Positions 8,502 through 19,193 of a DNA stretch of 64,000 nt are shown one piece after another (position 1 is the stretch's first letter; each line of letters starts with the position of its first letter). Below the pieces are notes generated by a model, which saw only the letters and a list, made by a program, of their open reading frames with translations, was not told the origin of the DNA and searched no databases. The position numbers and the translations under genes are program-made. Source of the stretch: Kordiimonas laminariae (GTDB lineage Bacteria > Pseudomonadota > Alphaproteobacteria > Sphingomonadales > Kordiimonadaceae). Where the stretch lies: the NCBI RefSeq assembly GCF_023008165.1, contig NZ_JAKQZA010000003.1:310001-374000 (forward strand), in the 5' to 3' direction.

Positions 8502-10676
8502 TTAATCGCGGTCTTTACGTGGGCCACGCTTTTTCTGCGGTGCAGCTTTAGCAGGGCGTGCATCAGGATCTTCTTCACCTGTTTCCTGATCAACAACACG
8601 CATAGACAGGCGAACCTTACCGCGGCCATCAATCTCAAGACACTTCACGTAAACTTCGTCGCCTTCTTTCACAACGTCAGTCACATTTTCAACGCGCTCT
8701 TCAACAAGTTCCGAAATGTGAACAAGACCGTCACGGCTACCCATGAAGTTAACAAACGCACCGAAGTCCATAATACGAACAACTTTACCTTTGTAGATTG
8801 TGCCAACTTCAGGCTCAGCAACGATACCGATGATCCAGTCTTTCGCTGCTTCAATCTGTGAAGCAACAGAAGATGCGATCTTGATTGTACCGTCGTCCTC
8901 GATGTTAACCTTCGCACCAGTAGTTTCCACGATCTCACGGATCACTTTACCACCAGTACCGATCACTTCGCGGATTTTGTCCACAGGGATCTTCATTGTT
9001 TCGATGCGAGGAGCATGCTCAGAAAGCTCTGTACGAGCATCAGCAAGACCTTTGTTCATCTCATCAAGGATGTAGGCACGACCACGACCAGCCTGCTCAA
9101 GCGCAACTTCCATGATCTCTTTGGTAATACCAGTAATCTTGATATCCATCTGCAGTGCAGTGATACCTTCAGATGTACCAGCCACCTTAAAGTCCATATC
9201 ACCAAGGTGATCTTCATCGCCAAGAATGTCAGAAAGAACAGCGAAATCATCGCCTTCTTTAATCAAGCCCATAGCAATACCAGAAACTGGGCGTGTAATC
9301 GGAACACCAGCATCCATCATAGATAGAGATGCACCACATACAGACGCCATAGAAGACGAACCGTTTGATTCAGTAATCTCTGAAACAATGCGGATTGTGT
9401 ATGGGAATTCTTCAGCTGTTGGCAGAACTGCGTTCACCGCGCGCCATGCAAGCTTACCATGACCAACCTCACGGCGACCAGTGAAGCCAACACGGCCACA
9501 TTCACCAACAGAGAATGGAGGGAAGTTATAGTGCAGCATGAAGTTTGAGCGGTATGAACCTTCAAGACCATCAATGATCTGCTCGTCTTCGCCTGTACCA
9601 AGTGTCGCTACAACAAGACCCTGAGTTTCACCGCGTGTAAACAGTGCAGAACCGTGTGTACGTGGTAGGATACCTGCTTCAGCGCGGATATCACGCACAT
9701 CATCAAGGCCGCGGCCGTCGATACGTTTCTTAGTTTCAAGGATATTGCCGCGAACAATTGCGCTTTCAAGCTTCTTAGTGAGATCACCCACCATCTGCTC
9801 TGTAAGCTCTTCGTTTTCTTCAAGTACCGGAGCTACAGCTTCAGCAATTGCAGCTTTCACTTCGTTGATTTTCGCAACGCGGTCCTGCTTGGAAATGATT
9901 TCATAAGCAGCGCGTAGATCAGCTTCAGCAACTTCAGCAATTTTCGCTTTAAGAGCTGATGTATCTGGACCTTCTGCAAGTTCCCATGGCTCTTTCGCAG
10001 CTTGCTCAGCAAGATCAATGATAGCATCAATCACTGGCTTACATGCGTTATGACCGAATTCAACAGCACCAAGCATTACATCTTCAGAAAGTTCTTTTGC
10101 TTCTGATTCCACCATAAGAACAGCATCTGATGTACCTGCAACAACAAGTTCAAGATCGCTTTCTTTAACAGCTTCAAGGGATGGGTTCAGAATATATTCG
10201 CCGTCTTTATAGCCAACTTTCGCGCCAGCGATTGGGCCCATGAACGGCAGACCTGATAGGCAAAGAGCAGCAGAGGCACCAATCATTGCAACAATATCGC
10301 TATCGTTTTCAAGATCGTGGCTTACAACTGTACAGATAACCTGCACTTCGTTTTTAAATCCGCCTGGAAATAGTGGACGGATTGGGCGGTCGATCAGACG
10401 GCTAACAAGAGTTTCTTTCTCTGTTGGACGGCCTTCACGTTTAAAGAAACCACCAGGAATTTTACCCGCAGAATAGTATTTTTCTGTGTAGTTAACAGTA
10501 AGCGGGAAGAAGTCCTGACCCGGCTTTACTGATTTGGCACCAACAACAGTACACATCACTGTTGTATCACCATATGTTGCCATTACGGCACCGCTTGCTT
10601 GTCTCGCAATGTGGCCAGTTTCGAGAACCAGAGTACGACCACCCCACTCAATTTCTTTACGATAAATATCGAACAT
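8502..10676 (-). CDS. pnp: Polynucleotide phosphorylase
   Basis: 724-residue phosphorolytic 3'-5' exoribonuclease and degradosome component. The order of domains is as expected: first RNase PH domain ([15 protein letters not shown]), alpha-helical linker, second RNase PH domain with catalytic motif [20 protein letters not shown] and [15 protein letters not shown], then KH ([15 protein letters not shown]) and S1 ([20 protein letters not shown]). The basic tail [15 protein letters not shown] closes the protein. It lies after rpsO in the conserved rpsO-pnp order, with a terminator-like hairpin and an upstream leader hairpin that may allow autoregulation as described for enterobacterial pnp. Confidence 0.98.
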   Translation of the reverse strand: MFDIYRKEIEWGGRTLVLETGHIARQASGAVMATYGDTTVMCTVVGAKSVKPGQDFFPLTVNYTEKYYSAGKIPGGFFKREGRPTEKETLVSRLIDRPIRPLFPGGFKNEVQVICTVVSHDLENDSDIVAMIGASAALCLSGLPFMGPIAGAKVGYKDGEYILNPSLEAVKESDLELVVAGTSDAVLMVESEAKELSEDVMLGAVEFGHNACKPVIDAIIDLAEQAAKEPWELAEGPDTSALKAKIAEVAEADLRAAYEIISKQDRVAKINEVKAAIAEAVAPVLEENEELTEQMVGDLTKKLESAIVRGNILETKKRIDGRGLDDVRDIRAEAGILPRTHGSALFTRGETQGLVVATLGTGEDEQIIDGLEGSYRSNFMLHYNFPPFSVGECGRVGFTGRREVGHGKLAWRAVNAVLPTAEEFPYTIRIVSEITESNGSSSMASVCGASLSMMDAGVPITRPVSGIAMGLIKEGDDFAVLSDILGDEDHLGDMDFKVAGTSEGITALQMDIKITGITKEIMEVALEQAGRGRAYILDEMNKGLADARTELSEHAPRIETMKIPVDKIREVIGTGGKVIREIVETTGAKVNIEDDGTIKIASSVASQIEAAKDWIIGIVAEPEVGTIYKGKVVRIMDFGAFVNFMGSRDGLVHISELVEERVENVTDVVKEGDEVYVKCLEIDGRGKVRLSMRVVDQETGEEDPDARPAKAAPQKKRGPRKDRD

Positions 10677-10690
10677 TTTTTTCCTTTCGC

Positions 10691-10754
10691 GGAACCACCG
10701 GAAAAATACTTACCCAACCGTATGGTTCCCGGCATACCCCCTTGGGCATACCCC
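10691..10754 (-). promoter_or_regulatory. pnp leader: inverted repeat and short direct repeats
   Basis: Immediately upstream of the pnp start, GGAACCA (10691-10697) can pair with TGGTTCC (10723-10729), and the decamer GGCATACCCC occurs twice (10731-10740 and 10745-10754). Leader stem-loops are the targets of PNPase/RNase III autoregulation in enterobacteria; here that is inference only. Confidence 0.4.
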
Positions 10755-10833
10755 GCTAAAAATATAACCTCACACGGCCCCATTGCCGGGCAAGGTATGC
10801 GTTTTACTTTCAGGCAACCCACCTGAAAAAGAA

Positions 10834-10859
10834 AAGGCCGGTCCAAATGAACCGGCCTT
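10834..10859 (-). terminator. Terminator/attenuator after rpsO
   Basis: Inverted repeat AAGGCCGGT...ACCGGCCTT. On the minus strand it follows the rpsO stop within about ten bases and is followed by a T-rich stretch (TTTTCTTTTTC). It probably ends or attenuates the rimP-rpsO transcript ahead of pnp. Confidence 0.8.
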
Positions 10860-10869
10860 CGCTAAATTC

Positions 10870-11139
10870 TTACTTACGGAGACCTAGACGAGAAATAAGC
10901 GACTTGTAGCGCTCCTGGTCTTTGCCCTTCAAGTAATCAAGAAGCTTACGACGCTGGTTAACCATCTTGATCAGACCACGACGAGAGTGGTTATCTTTCT
11001 TGTGATCTTTGAAGTGCTCTGTCAGCGTAGTGATACGTGAAGTTAGAATAGCAACCTGAACCTCTGGGGAACCTGTATCGCCTTCTTTCACTGCATATTC
11101 TTTAATAAGCTGTTCTTTAACATCAGCTGCAATCGACAT
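10870..11139 (-). CDS. rpsO: 30S ribosomal protein S15
   Basis: 89 residues from ATG 11139 ([20 protein letters not shown]), the universal length of S15. The frame is open to 11232 but an AGGAGA Shine-Dalgarno lies directly upstream of 11139 (in the minus-strand sense), deciding the start. Contains the conserved [20 protein letters not shown] and RRKLLDYL segments that contact 16S rRNA helices in the platform. It lies between truB and pnp, as in most proteobacteria. Confidence 0.98.
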   Translation of the reverse strand: MSIAADVKEQLIKEYAVKEGDTGSPEVQVAILTSRITTLTEHFKDHKKDNHSRRGLIKMVNQRRKLLDYLKGKDQERYKSLISRLGLRK

Positions 11140-11161
11140 CGATCTTCTCCTAAAAATAAAG

Positions 11162-12064
11162 TTACATATTGAAGACCCGCAGGGGACGAACAAGTTCGTC
11201 ACTGGCTTCAGCAATCGCCAAAGGCGTATCACCTGCCATCAGCACATAAGTGCCATCCCGCTTAGCTTTGGAAGTTTGGAAACTCCGACCAAATCTGATC
11301 TCTTGAGCCTCCGTTTCCGTAACGGCTAGCACCGGGATGTCGTCTAGTGCAGTCGTTACAGGAAGAAGTGCTTCCACAGCGCGCGCACTATGGCCCAACT
11401 CCTCAAGCTTTTCCAGCGAAATCGCTTTGTTGAGAGTAAAGGGGCCAACACGCAGTCTGCGGAGAACGGTAATATGAGCACATGTGCCAAGTGCTTTTGC
11501 AATATCGCGCCCAAGTGAGCGTACATAAGTGCCCTTACCGCATGTTACATGAAAACTGGCTTCATTAGCCTTTTCATCAAAATCAGTTAACTTAAGTGAT
11601 TGAATTTCAACGGTTCTGGCTTTGAGCTCCACCTTTTCACCATCACGTGCAAGCTTATAAGCTCGCTGACCATCTACCTTGATGGCACTGTATGCGGGCG
11701 GAACCTGCTCAATAGAACCAGTAAACTGAGGCAGAAGATTTTCTACTTCTTCTTTTGAAGGCGTTCTGCCGCCAGTTTCTATCACTTCGCCTTCTTTGTC
11801 ATCCGAATCGGTGGCAGTTCCCCACTGAACCGTAAAGGCATATTCTTTTGAAGCGTCCACAATATAAGGCATAGTCTTAGTTGCTTCACCAAGACCAATC
11901 GGCAAAATACCAGAGGCTAGCGGATCTAGCGTACCGCCGTGGCCTACCTTTTGTGCTTTCGTATGGAACTTAACAGCGCCAACCACCTTCGCGCTTGAGA
12001 TACCAAGCGGTTTATCAATGATCAGCCAGCCATCAATTTTGTTGCCTTTGCGTTTTCTCGCCAA
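11162..12064 (-). CDS. truB: tRNA pseudouridine-55 synthase
   Basis: 300 residues. Converts U55 in the T-loop of tRNAs to pseudouridine. The N-terminal motif [18 protein letters not shown] and the catalytic-Asp motif [23 protein letters not shown] are intact; the second conserved block reads [20 protein letters not shown]-terminal PUA-like segment ends at [10 protein letters not shown]. It lies nine bases after rbfA and 22 bases before rpsO. Confidence 0.97.
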   Translation of the reverse strand: MARKRKGNKIDGWLIIDKPLGISSAKVVGAVKFHTKAQKVGHGGTLDPLASGILPIGLGEATKTMPYIVDASKEYAFTVQWGTATDSDDKEGEVIETGGRTPSKEEVENLLPQFTGSIEQVPPAYSAIKVDGQRAYKLARDGEKVELKARTVEIQSLKLTDFDEKANEASFHVTCGKGTYVRSLGRDIAKALGTCAHITVLRRLRVGPFTLNKAISLEKLEELGHSARAVEALLPVTTALDDIPVLAVTETEAQEIRFGRSFQTSKAKRDGTYVLMAGDTPLAIAEASDELVRPLRVFNM

Positions 12065-12073
12065 GGAAGTGCC

Positions 12074-12496
12074 CTATTCTTCGTCGTCCGATACGTCAGC
12101 CAGAGTTTTGATATCCTGCTGAACACGAGGGTCGCGAAGGATCGCATCAATATGGCTTGCTTCATCGAAGCTTTCATCAAGCTTGAACTTAAGACGCGGC
12201 ATATATTTCATATGCACAACCTTGCTCATCTGGCCTCGGATGAACGCACTGTTTTTGTTCAGTGCTTTGGTTACCTTGCCATCTTCATCACCGCCTAGCG
12301 GCATAACAAAAACCGTAGCATTCCGAAGATCAGGGCTAATCCGAACTTCAGAAACAGTTACAGAGGCAGTCTCAAGGTCAGGATCCTGCACATCGCCGCG
12401 TGCAAGAATGCTTGAGATCGCATGGCGTACATTTTCGCCCACGCGCAATAGCCGCAGGCTTGGGGAACCATCCCCATCAAACCGTGACTTGGACAT
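12074..12496 (-). CDS. rbfA: Ribosome-binding factor A
   Basis: 140 residues. 16S rRNA maturation and cold-adaptation factor that binds the 30S subunit near helix 1. The KH-like core is visible: SLRLLRVGENVRHAISSIL, TVSEVRISPDLRNATVFVMPLGG, FIRGQMSKVVHMKYMPRLKFKLDESFDEASHID. The C-terminus is acidic. Located between infB and truB in the canonical nusA-infB order. Confidence 0.96.
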   Translation of the reverse strand: MSKSRFDGDGSPSLRLLRVGENVRHAISSILARGDVQDPDLETASVTVSEVRISPDLRNATVFVMPLGGDEDGKVTKALNKNSAFIRGQMSKVVHMKYMPRLKFKLDESFDEASHIDAILRDPRVQQDIKTLADVSDDEE

Positions 12497-12536
12497 AACT
12501 TTTACCTAAGTAAGCAGCCAGAAGGCCGCACGCCCC

Positions 12537-15239
12537 TTAAAGGGTACGTGCGATTTCCTCTAGCTCGTAAACTTCAAGAACATCACCAGCTTTGAAGTCA
12601 TGATAGTTTTCAAATGTCAGACCACATTCCTGACCAGATTCAACCTTCTTCACATCATCCTTGAAGCGGCGTAGGTTTTCAATCTGACCTTCGTAGATAA
12701 TCACATCATCACGGAGGATACGGGCCTTAAGATCGTTGCGGATATTACCTTCAGTAACCATACAACCAGCCGCCTTACCGGCTTTACCAGCCTGGAAGGC
12801 TTCCTGAATGTTCGCACGACCAACAACGTTCTCTTTATATTCCGGACCAAGCTGGCCAGCCATCGCTGCTTTCACATCATCAATGAGATCATAGATAATG
12901 TTGTAGTATTTGATGGTAATGCCGTCTTCTTCAGCCTGCTTACGAGCCTGAGTACTTGGACGAACATTGAAGCCAATTACAAGTGCGTTAGATGCCTGTG
13001 CAAGACCAATGTCTGTCTCAGTAATACCACCTACAGCACCGTGGATAACACGACATTCGATTTCATCGTTACCAGCTTTCACAAGAGATTGCTGAATAGC
13101 TTCAACAGAACCCTGTACGTCACCTTTCACAACAACATCAAACACCTGCTTACCATCGCTCTCTTTAAGCTGAGTAAAGATGCTTTCAAGCGTCTTAGGT
13201 GCAGCAAGAGCAGCTTGGCGCTTCTTACGTTGTTGATCTTGGCGGTATTCAGTAATTTCACGAGCACGCGCTTCACTATCAACAACCGCAAAGTCATCAC
13301 CAGCACCTGGTGTTGCATTTGAACCAAGAACCTCAACCGGCTGTGAAGGACCTGCTTCTTTAACCTGCTGGCCTTTATCATTGATAAGGGCACGAACTTT
13401 ACCCCACTCAGCGCCAGCAACAAAGATATCACCAACCTTCAGTGTACCACGTTGAACAAGAACCGTTGCAACAGGGCCACGGCCTTTATCAAGCTTCGCT
13501 TCCACAACCACACCTTCAGCAGCACGGTTCGGGTTGGCTTTCAGTTCAAGGATTTCAGCTTGAAGCGCGATCGCTTCTTTAAGCTTATCAAGGCCAGTGC
13601 CTTTAAGCGCAGAAACTTCCACTTCCTGTGTATCACCAGAGAAGCTTTCAGTCACAACTTCATACTGAAGCAGTTCCTGACGAACTTTATCTGGGTTAGC
13701 ACCTTCGCGGTCCATTTTGTTGATCGCTACGATCATCGGCACGCCAGCAGCCTTGGAGTGGTTAATCGCTTCAATAGTCTGCGGCATAACGCTATCGTCA
13801 GCAGCTACAACCAGAATTACGATATCTGTTACAGAGGCACCACGTGCACGCATTTCAGTGAAAGCTGCGTGGCCTGGTGTATCAAGGAATGTCAGAAGGT
13901 CACCACCATCTGTTTTCACCTGATAAGCACCAATGTGCTGCGTGATACCACCTGCTTCACCTGAAACCACATTCGCTTTGCGAAGAGCATCTAGAAGTGA
14001 TGTTTTACCGTGGTCAACGTGACCCATTACTGTCACGATCGGCGCACGAGAGATCAAGTCCTCATCTTTATCTTCTTCACCGAAGAGGCCGATTTCAACA
14101 TCCGCTTCGCTTACACGTTTTGCAGTATGGCCAAACTCTTCCACAACAAGCTGCGCTGTATCCTGGTCAAGAACTTCATTGATCGTTGCCATGATACCAA
14201 GGCCCATAAGAACCTTGATTACTGCAACGCCTTTTTCAGCCATACGCTGCGCAAGTTCCTGTACAGTAATACCTTCCGGAATTGTAATTTCGCGGCTCTG
14301 GCGTTCTTGCTGTTGCTGACGTCCACCCATTTCAGCAGCGCGTTTCTTAGCCTGCGCACGCTTATATGACGCTAATGAACGTTGACGCTCACTATCACCT
14401 GTAGCACTTGATATTGTCAGACGGCCTTTGCGGCGATCATCACCGCCACGACCACGGGCACCACGTTGGTTACGGTCGTTTTGGTTATTGCCTTTTTTAA
14501 CGTCTTTACGCTTAGGCTTAGCTGCCCGGCGTGTATCTTCTTTATTAGCATCAGCGGCACCACCAGCGGCAGGAGCCTGACGTGCTTCATTTGCTTTCTT
14601 AAGCTGAACAGCCCGCGCTGCAAGAGATGCTTTTTTCTTCGCGTCTACAGCAGCTTTTTCTTTTGCTGCAGCATTATCAGCTTTTTTCTTCTCTGCTTCT
14701 GCAGCAGCTTTTTCGGCAGCAGCAGCTTCTGCTTTTTTCTTCGCGTCAGCAGCAGCCTTTTCTGCAGCAGCAGTTTCAGCATCACGTGTAGCTTTCTCAG
14801 CCGCTTCGCGCTTCTTGCGCTCAGCTTCTTCCACAGCACGTCGTGCTTCAATTGCAGCTTTTTCTTTCGCCTGCTCCTCAGCGCGTTTCTTCGCCATCTC
14901 GAGCGCACGCACACGAGCTTCTTGCTCAGTGCTTGATAGAACACGACCATCGTTTTGTGGCTTCTTAGGAGAATAACCACGAGGTTTTCTTGGTTTGTTA
15001 CCCCCTGGTTTCTGACCACCACCTGCTGGCCTTTGGCCTGCCGGCTTTTGACCTGCTGGCTTTTGACCTGCTGGTTGTTCCGGCGCACCACCTTTTGTTA
15101 GTACACGCTTTTTCTTGCGCTCAACAACTACCGCCTTGCCGCGTCCCTGACTGAAGTTTTGACGAACCTGGCCCGTTTCAACCCCTTTGCTTACACCAAG
15201 GGTTTTGCCGGACAGGGTTAATTTCTTATCGTCGCTCAT
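12537..15239 (-). CDS. infB: Translation initiation factor IF-2
   Basis: 900 residues from ATG 15239 ([19 protein letters not shown]). The GTPase domain begins near residue 405 with G1 [12 protein letters not shown]3 DTPGHAAF and G4 NKMD; domains II to IV follow, ending in [14 protein letters not shown]. The first 390 residues are low complexity: a short tandem Pro-Ala-Gly-Gln-Lys repeat near residue 65, then about 130 residues of Ala/Glu/Lys-rich predicted coiled coil, then a basic Arg/Gly stretch. Alphaproteobacterial IF-2 proteins commonly have such N-termini. An alternative ATG nine codons upstream exists. The ylxR stop lies one base before this start. Confidence 0.97.
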   Translation of the reverse strand: MSDDKKLTLSGKTLGVSKGVETGQVRQNFSQGRGKAVVVERKKKRVLTKGGAPEQPAGQKPAGQKPAGQRPAGGGQKPGGNKPRKPRGYSPKKPQNDGRVLSSTEQEARVRALEMAKKRAEEQAKEKAAIEARRAVEEAERKKREAAEKATRDAETAAAEKAAADAKKKAEAAAAEKAAAEAEKKKADNAAAKEKAAVDAKKKASLAARAVQLKKANEARQAPAAGGAADANKEDTRRAAKPKRKDVKKGNNQNDRNQRGARGRGGDDRRKGRLTISSATGDSERQRSLASYKRAQAKKRAAEMGGRQQQQERQSREITIPEGITVQELAQRMAEKGVAVIKVLMGLGIMATINEVLDQDTAQLVVEEFGHTAKRVSEADVEIGLFGEEDKDEDLISRAPIVTVMGHVDHGKTSLLDALRKANVVSGEAGGITQHIGAYQVKTDGGDLLTFLDTPGHAAFTEMRARGASVTDIVILVVAADDSVMPQTIEAINHSKAAGVPMIVAINKMDREGANPDKVRQELLQYEVVTESFSGDTQEVEVSALKGTGLDKLKEAIALQAEILELKANPNRAAEGVVVEAKLDKGRGPVATVLVQRGTLKVGDIFVAGAEWGKVRALINDKGQQVKEAGPSQPVEVLGSNATPGAGDDFAVVDSEARAREITEYRQDQQRKKRQAALAAPKTLESIFTQLKESDGKQVFDVVVKGDVQGSVEAIQQSLVKAGNDEIECRVIHGAVGGITETDIGLAQASNALVIGFNVRPSTQARKQAEEDGITIKYYNIIYDLIDDVKAAMAGQLGPEYKENVVGRANIQEAFQAGKAGKAAGCMVTEGNIRNDLKARILRDDVIIYEGQIENLRRFKDDVKKVESGQECGLTFENYHDFKAGDVLEVYELEEIARTL

Positions 15240-15240
15240 A

Positions 15241-15924
15241 CTATTCTTCGTTCCCTTGCGCTTCACAAGTCAGCGGGGCGAGGCCTCGCATACTTAACAA
15301 ACGGCTGACATCAGCCATAAACTTCTCGGCACCGCCACTTTTAAACAAAAGTCCGTGCACTACATTATCACGACCCAGCGCATCAGAAAGCGCATCCCGG
15401 TCAAACACTGCAACTTCAGGCACATCGCCTACAGCTGCTTTTATCTTTTTTCGCCCATCATCGCCGCTGTCAGAGGCAGTTACCAGAACCGCAGGCTTTA
15501 TGCCAGCTTTTCCTTTACCCGCTTTGGTCATAGCTGCCTTGATTTTATCAAAGCCTGTAACCAAATTGCCTGCCCGGCGTTCAAGGTTTAATCGGTCAAG
15601 TACTCGTCGAACCAGCAAACGATCAATCAAATCAACAAGATCATTCTGCACTACATCCTTTGAAAGCTTCGCCTTCAATGACCGACATGCAGCCTTATGG
15701 AGCTGACCGTTTTCTACTGCTTCACGCAGTTTGGGTCCATCTGCTGAAACCCAGATACCACGCCCTGGCAAGCGCTCTGCCAGATCAGGTACCAAAGTTC
15801 CATCTGGTCCCTCGACCAACCGAACCAAGTTTTCTGTTGGTTCGGTTTCGTTTGTTAAAATGCACCGACGCCCATTTTTTCTGCGCGATTTCGCGCTGGT
15901 ATCAGGCTTTTCATTTTCTGGCAT
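15241..15924 (-). CDS. ylxR: YlxR-family RNA-binding protein (DUF448 plus L7Ae-like domain)
   Basis: 227 residues. The N-terminal DUF448 domain has [19 protein letters not shown] and [17 protein letters not shown]; the C-terminal half (from about residue 115) resembles the L7Ae/L30e-like fold seen in alphaproteobacterial versions ([20 protein letters not shown]). YlxR proteins sit between nusA and infB in many bacteria and have been linked to RNase P or nucleoid functions, but the role is not settled. It lies 39 bases after nusA and touches infB. Confidence 0.92.
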   Translation of the reverse strand: MPENEKPDTSAKSRRKNGRRCILTNETEPTENLVRLVEGPDGTLVPDLAERLPGRGIWVSADGPKLREAVENGQLHKAACRSLKAKLSKDVVQNDLVDLIDRLLVRRVLDRLNLERRAGNLVTGFDKIKAAMTKAGKGKAGIKPAVLVTASDSGDDGRKKIKAAVGDVPEVAVFDRDALSDALGRDNVVHGLLFKSGGAEKFMADVSRLLSMRGLAPLTCEAQGNEE

Positions 15925-15963
15925 TATACGCCTTCCAACAAATTCAGTGCACCTATTCTGTGA

Positions 15964-17592
15964 TTAAGCTTCTGCTTCTTCAGCTACAGCTTCAACCTCA
16001 GTAGTTTCTTCGCCTTCCACTTCTTCAGCTTCTTCGGTAACTTCTTCTTCAGAACCACCAAAAGCTTCTTCAGCAGAAATCCAGCCAAGCGCAACACGTG
16101 TTGCCATGATCATATCACTGGCTTCATCCTGCGTCAGCGGGAATGCTTTAAGAATGCCATCTTCCTTGCTTGTTAGTTCATCAGCTGCACAACCAGCAAA
16201 GTCTTCAAGCGTTTTCACTTCGTCTTCACCAAGAGCTACAAGCATCTGAGGTGTCAAGCCTTCAACATCCGCAAGCTCATCAGCTACACCAAGCTCTACA
16301 CGCTTAGCTTCTGCTTCACGAGCAGCCGCTTCAAGATGATCATTTGCACGGCGCTGAAGCTCAACAACGAGTTCCTCTTCCAGACCTTCAACAGAAAGAA
16401 GCTCTTCAGGCTCAACATAAGCAATTTCTTCAAGCTCAGTGAAACCTTCAGCAACGAGAAGATGTGCAAGTGTTTCATCCACATCTAGAGCAGCAACGAA
16501 CGCTTTACTCTGAGCCATGAATTCTTCCTGACGGCGTTCGCTTTCTTCAGCTTCCGTCATGATATCAATCGTCCAGCCTGTAAGCTGTGATGCAAGACGA
16601 ACGTTCTGACCACGACGACCGATTGCCAGAGACAGCTGATCATCAGGAACCACAACTTCAACACGGTTGCTTTCTTCGTCCATCACTACCTTTGCAACTT
16701 CAGCAGGCTGAAGAGCATTTACAATGAAAGAAGCTACATCTGGCGACCAAGGAATAATATCAATCTTCTCACCCTGCAGTTCGTTTACAACGGCCTGCAC
16801 ACGGCTACCGCGCATACCAACACATGCACCAACAGGATCAATTGAATTATCATTTGATATAACTGCGATTTTCGCACGGCTACCAGGATCACGCGCTACA
16901 GAACGAATCTCGATAATATTATCATAGATCTCTGGTACTTCCTGAGCGAAAAGAGCGCCCATATATTCAGGCTTCGTGCGAGACATGAAGATTTGCGGAC
17001 CACGGTTTTCACGGCGTACTTCATAAATGAAACCGCGGATACGCTCATTCTGACGAATATGCTCACGCGGGATCACCTGATCACGGCGCATAATTGCTTC
17101 CGCACGACCCAGATCGACAATCACGTTGCCATATTCAACACGTTTCACAAGACCAGTGATCACTTCACCAACGCGGTCTTTATATTCGTTATACTGACGC
17201 TCACGCTCAGCATCACGTACTTTCTGAACAATAACCTGCTTTGCAGTTTGTGCTGCGATACGGCCAAAATCCATTGGAGGAAGGCTTGATGCAAGGAAAT
17301 CACCCACGACAGCGTCTGGCTTATCTTCACGCGCATCTTCAACGCTGATTTGAACGGCTGGCTCTTCAACTTCTTCAACAACTTCAAGCACACGGAACAA
17401 ACGGATATCACCGTTATTCTTATCAATCTGCGCTCTGATTTCGTTTTCCGCACCATATTTGGAACGGGCAGCTTTCTGGATAGCTTCTTCCATAGCTTCG
17501 AGAACGATATCTTTATCGATAGATTTCTCGCGCGCTACCAGGTCTGCGATTTGCAGTAGCTCAAGACGGTTTGCACTGACAGCAGATGCCAT
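15964..17592 (-). CDS. nusA: Transcription termination/antitermination factor NusA
   Basis: 542 residues from ATG 17592 (MASAVSANRLELLQIADLVA), chosen because GGAG stands eight bases upstream; the frame extends nine codons further. It has the NusA N-terminal domain, an S1 domain (GEVITGLVKRVEYGNVIVDLG), KH1 (GACVGMRGSRVQAVVNELQG) and KH2 (AIGRRGQNVRLASQLTGW). Two acidic helix-hairpin C-terminal repeats follow, and the last 30 residues are nearly all Glu, Val and Thr. Functions in transcription pausing, termination and ribosomal RNA antitermination. Second gene of the rimP-led operon. Confidence 0.98.
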   Translation of the reverse strand: MASAVSANRLELLQIADLVAREKSIDKDIVLEAMEEAIQKAARSKYGAENEIRAQIDKNNGDIRLFRVLEVVEEVEEPAVQISVEDAREDKPDAVVGDFLASSLPPMDFGRIAAQTAKQVIVQKVRDAERERQYNEYKDRVGEVITGLVKRVEYGNVIVDLGRAEAIMRRDQVIPREHIRQNERIRGFIYEVRRENRGPQIFMSRTKPEYMGALFAQEVPEIYDNIIEIRSVARDPGSRAKIAVISNDNSIDPVGACVGMRGSRVQAVVNELQGEKIDIIPWSPDVASFIVNALQPAEVAKVVMDEESNRVEVVVPDDQLSLAIGRRGQNVRLASQLTGWTIDIMTEAEESERRQEEFMAQSKAFVAALDVDETLAHLLVAEGFTELEEIAYVEPEELLSVEGLEEELVVELQRRANDHLEAAAREAEAKRVELGVADELADVEGLTPQMLVALGEDEVKTLEDFAGCAADELTSKEDGILKAFPLTQDEASDMIMATRVALGWISAEEAFGGSEEEVTEEAEEVEGEETTEVEAVAEEAEA

Positions 17593-17649
17593 CGACTTCA
17601 CTCCATTGCTAGGGGACAAGCCCCTGAAAGTTAACCAACCGGCGTAACT

Positions 17650-18189
17650 TTACTCATTGGCAGCTTGATCCGGCGCACTCTTTTGCACCGCTTCAAGCAG
17701 TTCATCCGTTAATAACAGCTTGGCTTTTGAAACATCTGCATAAGCCAGATCAAAATCACCTTCATCTGTAGAGATGGAGATGGTTTCACCATCAAACTTC
17801 AACATCTTTCCTCTGAAACGACGACGCCCATCAAGCTGTTCATTCAGCTCAATCTTGGCATCAAATCCGATCCAGCGCTCAAAGTCTTTCACGCGTGTGA
17901 GCGGACGATCAATTCCAGGAGAAGATACTTCAAGCAGATACTCTTCAGGTAGCGGGTCTTCCACATCCAACAGAAGGGAAATTTCCCGCGATAGCGTCGC
18001 ACAGTCATCAACATTCATTGTGCCATCAGGCCGTTCCGCCATAATTTGCAGGGTCGGCTTACGACCACCGCCATATGTTACGCGAATCAACTCAAAGCCA
18101 AGCGACTCTACAGTCGCCTCAATGATATCAGAAATTTTATCTGCGGCTTCGCTCACCAAGCTTGTCCTTTCCTTCTTCTCCAAACTCAA
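17650..18189 (-). CDS. rimP: Ribosome maturation factor RimP
   Basis: 179 residues. 30S assembly factor. Family segments: ESLGFELIRVTYGGG, LQIMAERPDGTMNVDDCATLSREI, YLLEVSSPGIDRPLT, then an SH3-like C-terminal domain. First gene of the minus-strand rimP-nusA-ylxR-infB-rbfA-truB-rpsO series; the 240 bases upstream hold the likely operon promoter, a 16-bp palindrome and the trmB terminator. Confidence 0.97.
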   Translation of the reverse strand: MSLEKKERTSLVSEAADKISDIIEATVESLGFELIRVTYGGGRKPTLQIMAERPDGTMNVDDCATLSREISLLLDVEDPLPEEYLLEVSSPGIDRPLTRVKDFERWIGFDAKIELNEQLDGRRRFRGKMLKFDGETISISTDEGDFDLAYADVSKAKLLLTDELLEAVQKSAPDQAANE

Positions 18190-18247
18190 CTCGTCTACGG
18201 CGCTAAAACTGCTACAAACTGCGCCTTAGATATAGGTTATCGCGGCT

Positions 18248-18263
18248 GTGAGCCTAGGCTCAC
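18248..18263. repeat. Perfect 16-bp palindrome upstream of rimP
   Basis: GTGAGCCTAGGCTCAC, a perfect two-fold symmetric sequence 58 bases upstream of the rimP start, in the likely leader or promoter of the nusA operon. It could be a protein-binding site or a hairpin with no loop; nothing in the sequence decides. Confidence 0.5.
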
Positions 18264-18336
18264 CCCTTGAATAATTAACCAATACTCTAGGAGAAGTGGC
18301 CCCTATATACCCCCAAGACACCCCGGGGGCAAGGGC

Positions 18337-18362
18337 AAAAAGCACGCAATCCTGCGCTTTTT
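18337..18362 (-). terminator. Terminator downstream of trmB
   Basis: AAAAAGC-AC-GCA-ATCC-TGC-GCTTTTT: a two-part stem with A and T flanks on both sides, so it can act in either direction. It lies about 70 bases after the trmB stop and separates trmB from the rimP operon. Confidence 0.65.
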
Positions 18363-18430
18363 AACTAAAGCACAGGATTCACCAAAGATTCTTCACTATT
18401 CGAATCGATACAGAGAAAAGAGAGTAGCTT

Positions 18431-19153
18431 CTATTTACGCACCAAACGCGTGAAACGGAAGTATGTTGCATGCCCTTCAAGAGCCTTTACTTCATACCGA
18501 GTCTCTGGCCAGTCATCAGGGCGAACAAGCCAATCAGATGGTTCTTTGGCCTGCCACTCAAAGTCTTCACGCGCTGACATCTGAAGGGCCGTCCATTCAC
18601 GGTAGATAGGATGATCTGTCCCCACTCGGAACTCACCACCATCCTTAAGTACACGAGCAATTTCATTGAGATTGTCCGGGTTCACGAAACGGCGGCGTGC
18701 GTGACGCTTCTTCGGCCACGGATCTGGGTGAATCAGGAAAACTCGATCAACACTCGCATCTGGTAATTTCCAAAGCACATGACGCGCATCATCACCATAA
18801 ACACGGATATTATCGATTCCCTGCTCTTCAATCTGCGTAAGCAAGCCCGCAACACCATTCAAATAAGGTTCGCAACCAATCATGCCTTTGTCAGGGTTAT
18901 GTTGCCCCTGCCAAGCCATATGCTCACCTTTACCGAAACCGATTTCCAGCCAAACCTCGGCCTTCTTTGCGCCAAACAAAGCTTCCAGATCAATCTGATC
19001 ATCATCCCCTTCAGGGATTTGCACACTGATACGCGGCAGAAGACCATCCATCAGGCCTTGCTTACGGTCAGACAGAGAAGGCCCTTTACGGCGCCCAAAA
19101 AAGCGCTGTGTTGGCGGAAGGAATTCTTTTTTTGTATCAGCTGTATCGTTCAT
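18431..19153 (-). CDS. trmB: tRNA (guanine-N7-)-methyltransferase
   Basis: 240 residues. SAM-dependent methylation of G46 in the tRNA variable loop. It shows the SAM motif WLEIGFGKGEHMAWQGQ, then YGDDARHVLWKLPDASVDRVFLIHPDPWPKKRHARRR, which contains the family signature DPWPKKRH, and the closing GTDHPIYREW...RYEVKALEGH...YFRFTR. It begins 41 bases after the lnt stop region on the same strand. Confidence 0.96.
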   Translation of the reverse strand: MNDTADTKKEFLPPTQRFFGRRKGPSLSDRKQGLMDGLLPRISVQIPEGDDDQIDLEALFGAKKAEVWLEIGFGKGEHMAWQGQHNPDKGMIGCEPYLNGVAGLLTQIEEQGIDNIRVYGDDARHVLWKLPDASVDRVFLIHPDPWPKKRHARRRFVNPDNLNEIARVLKDGGEFRVGTDHPIYREWTALQMSAREDFEWQAKEPSDWLVRPDDWPETRYEVKALEGHATYFRFTRLVRK

Positions 19154-19193
19154 GAGCGCCCCTATAACCGAAGTTAGCCGCCAGAGCCAAGCT

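Noticed and set aside
13452-13964. 170-codon plus-strand frame
   Set aside because: Antisense to the IF-2 G domain, which is strongly conserved.
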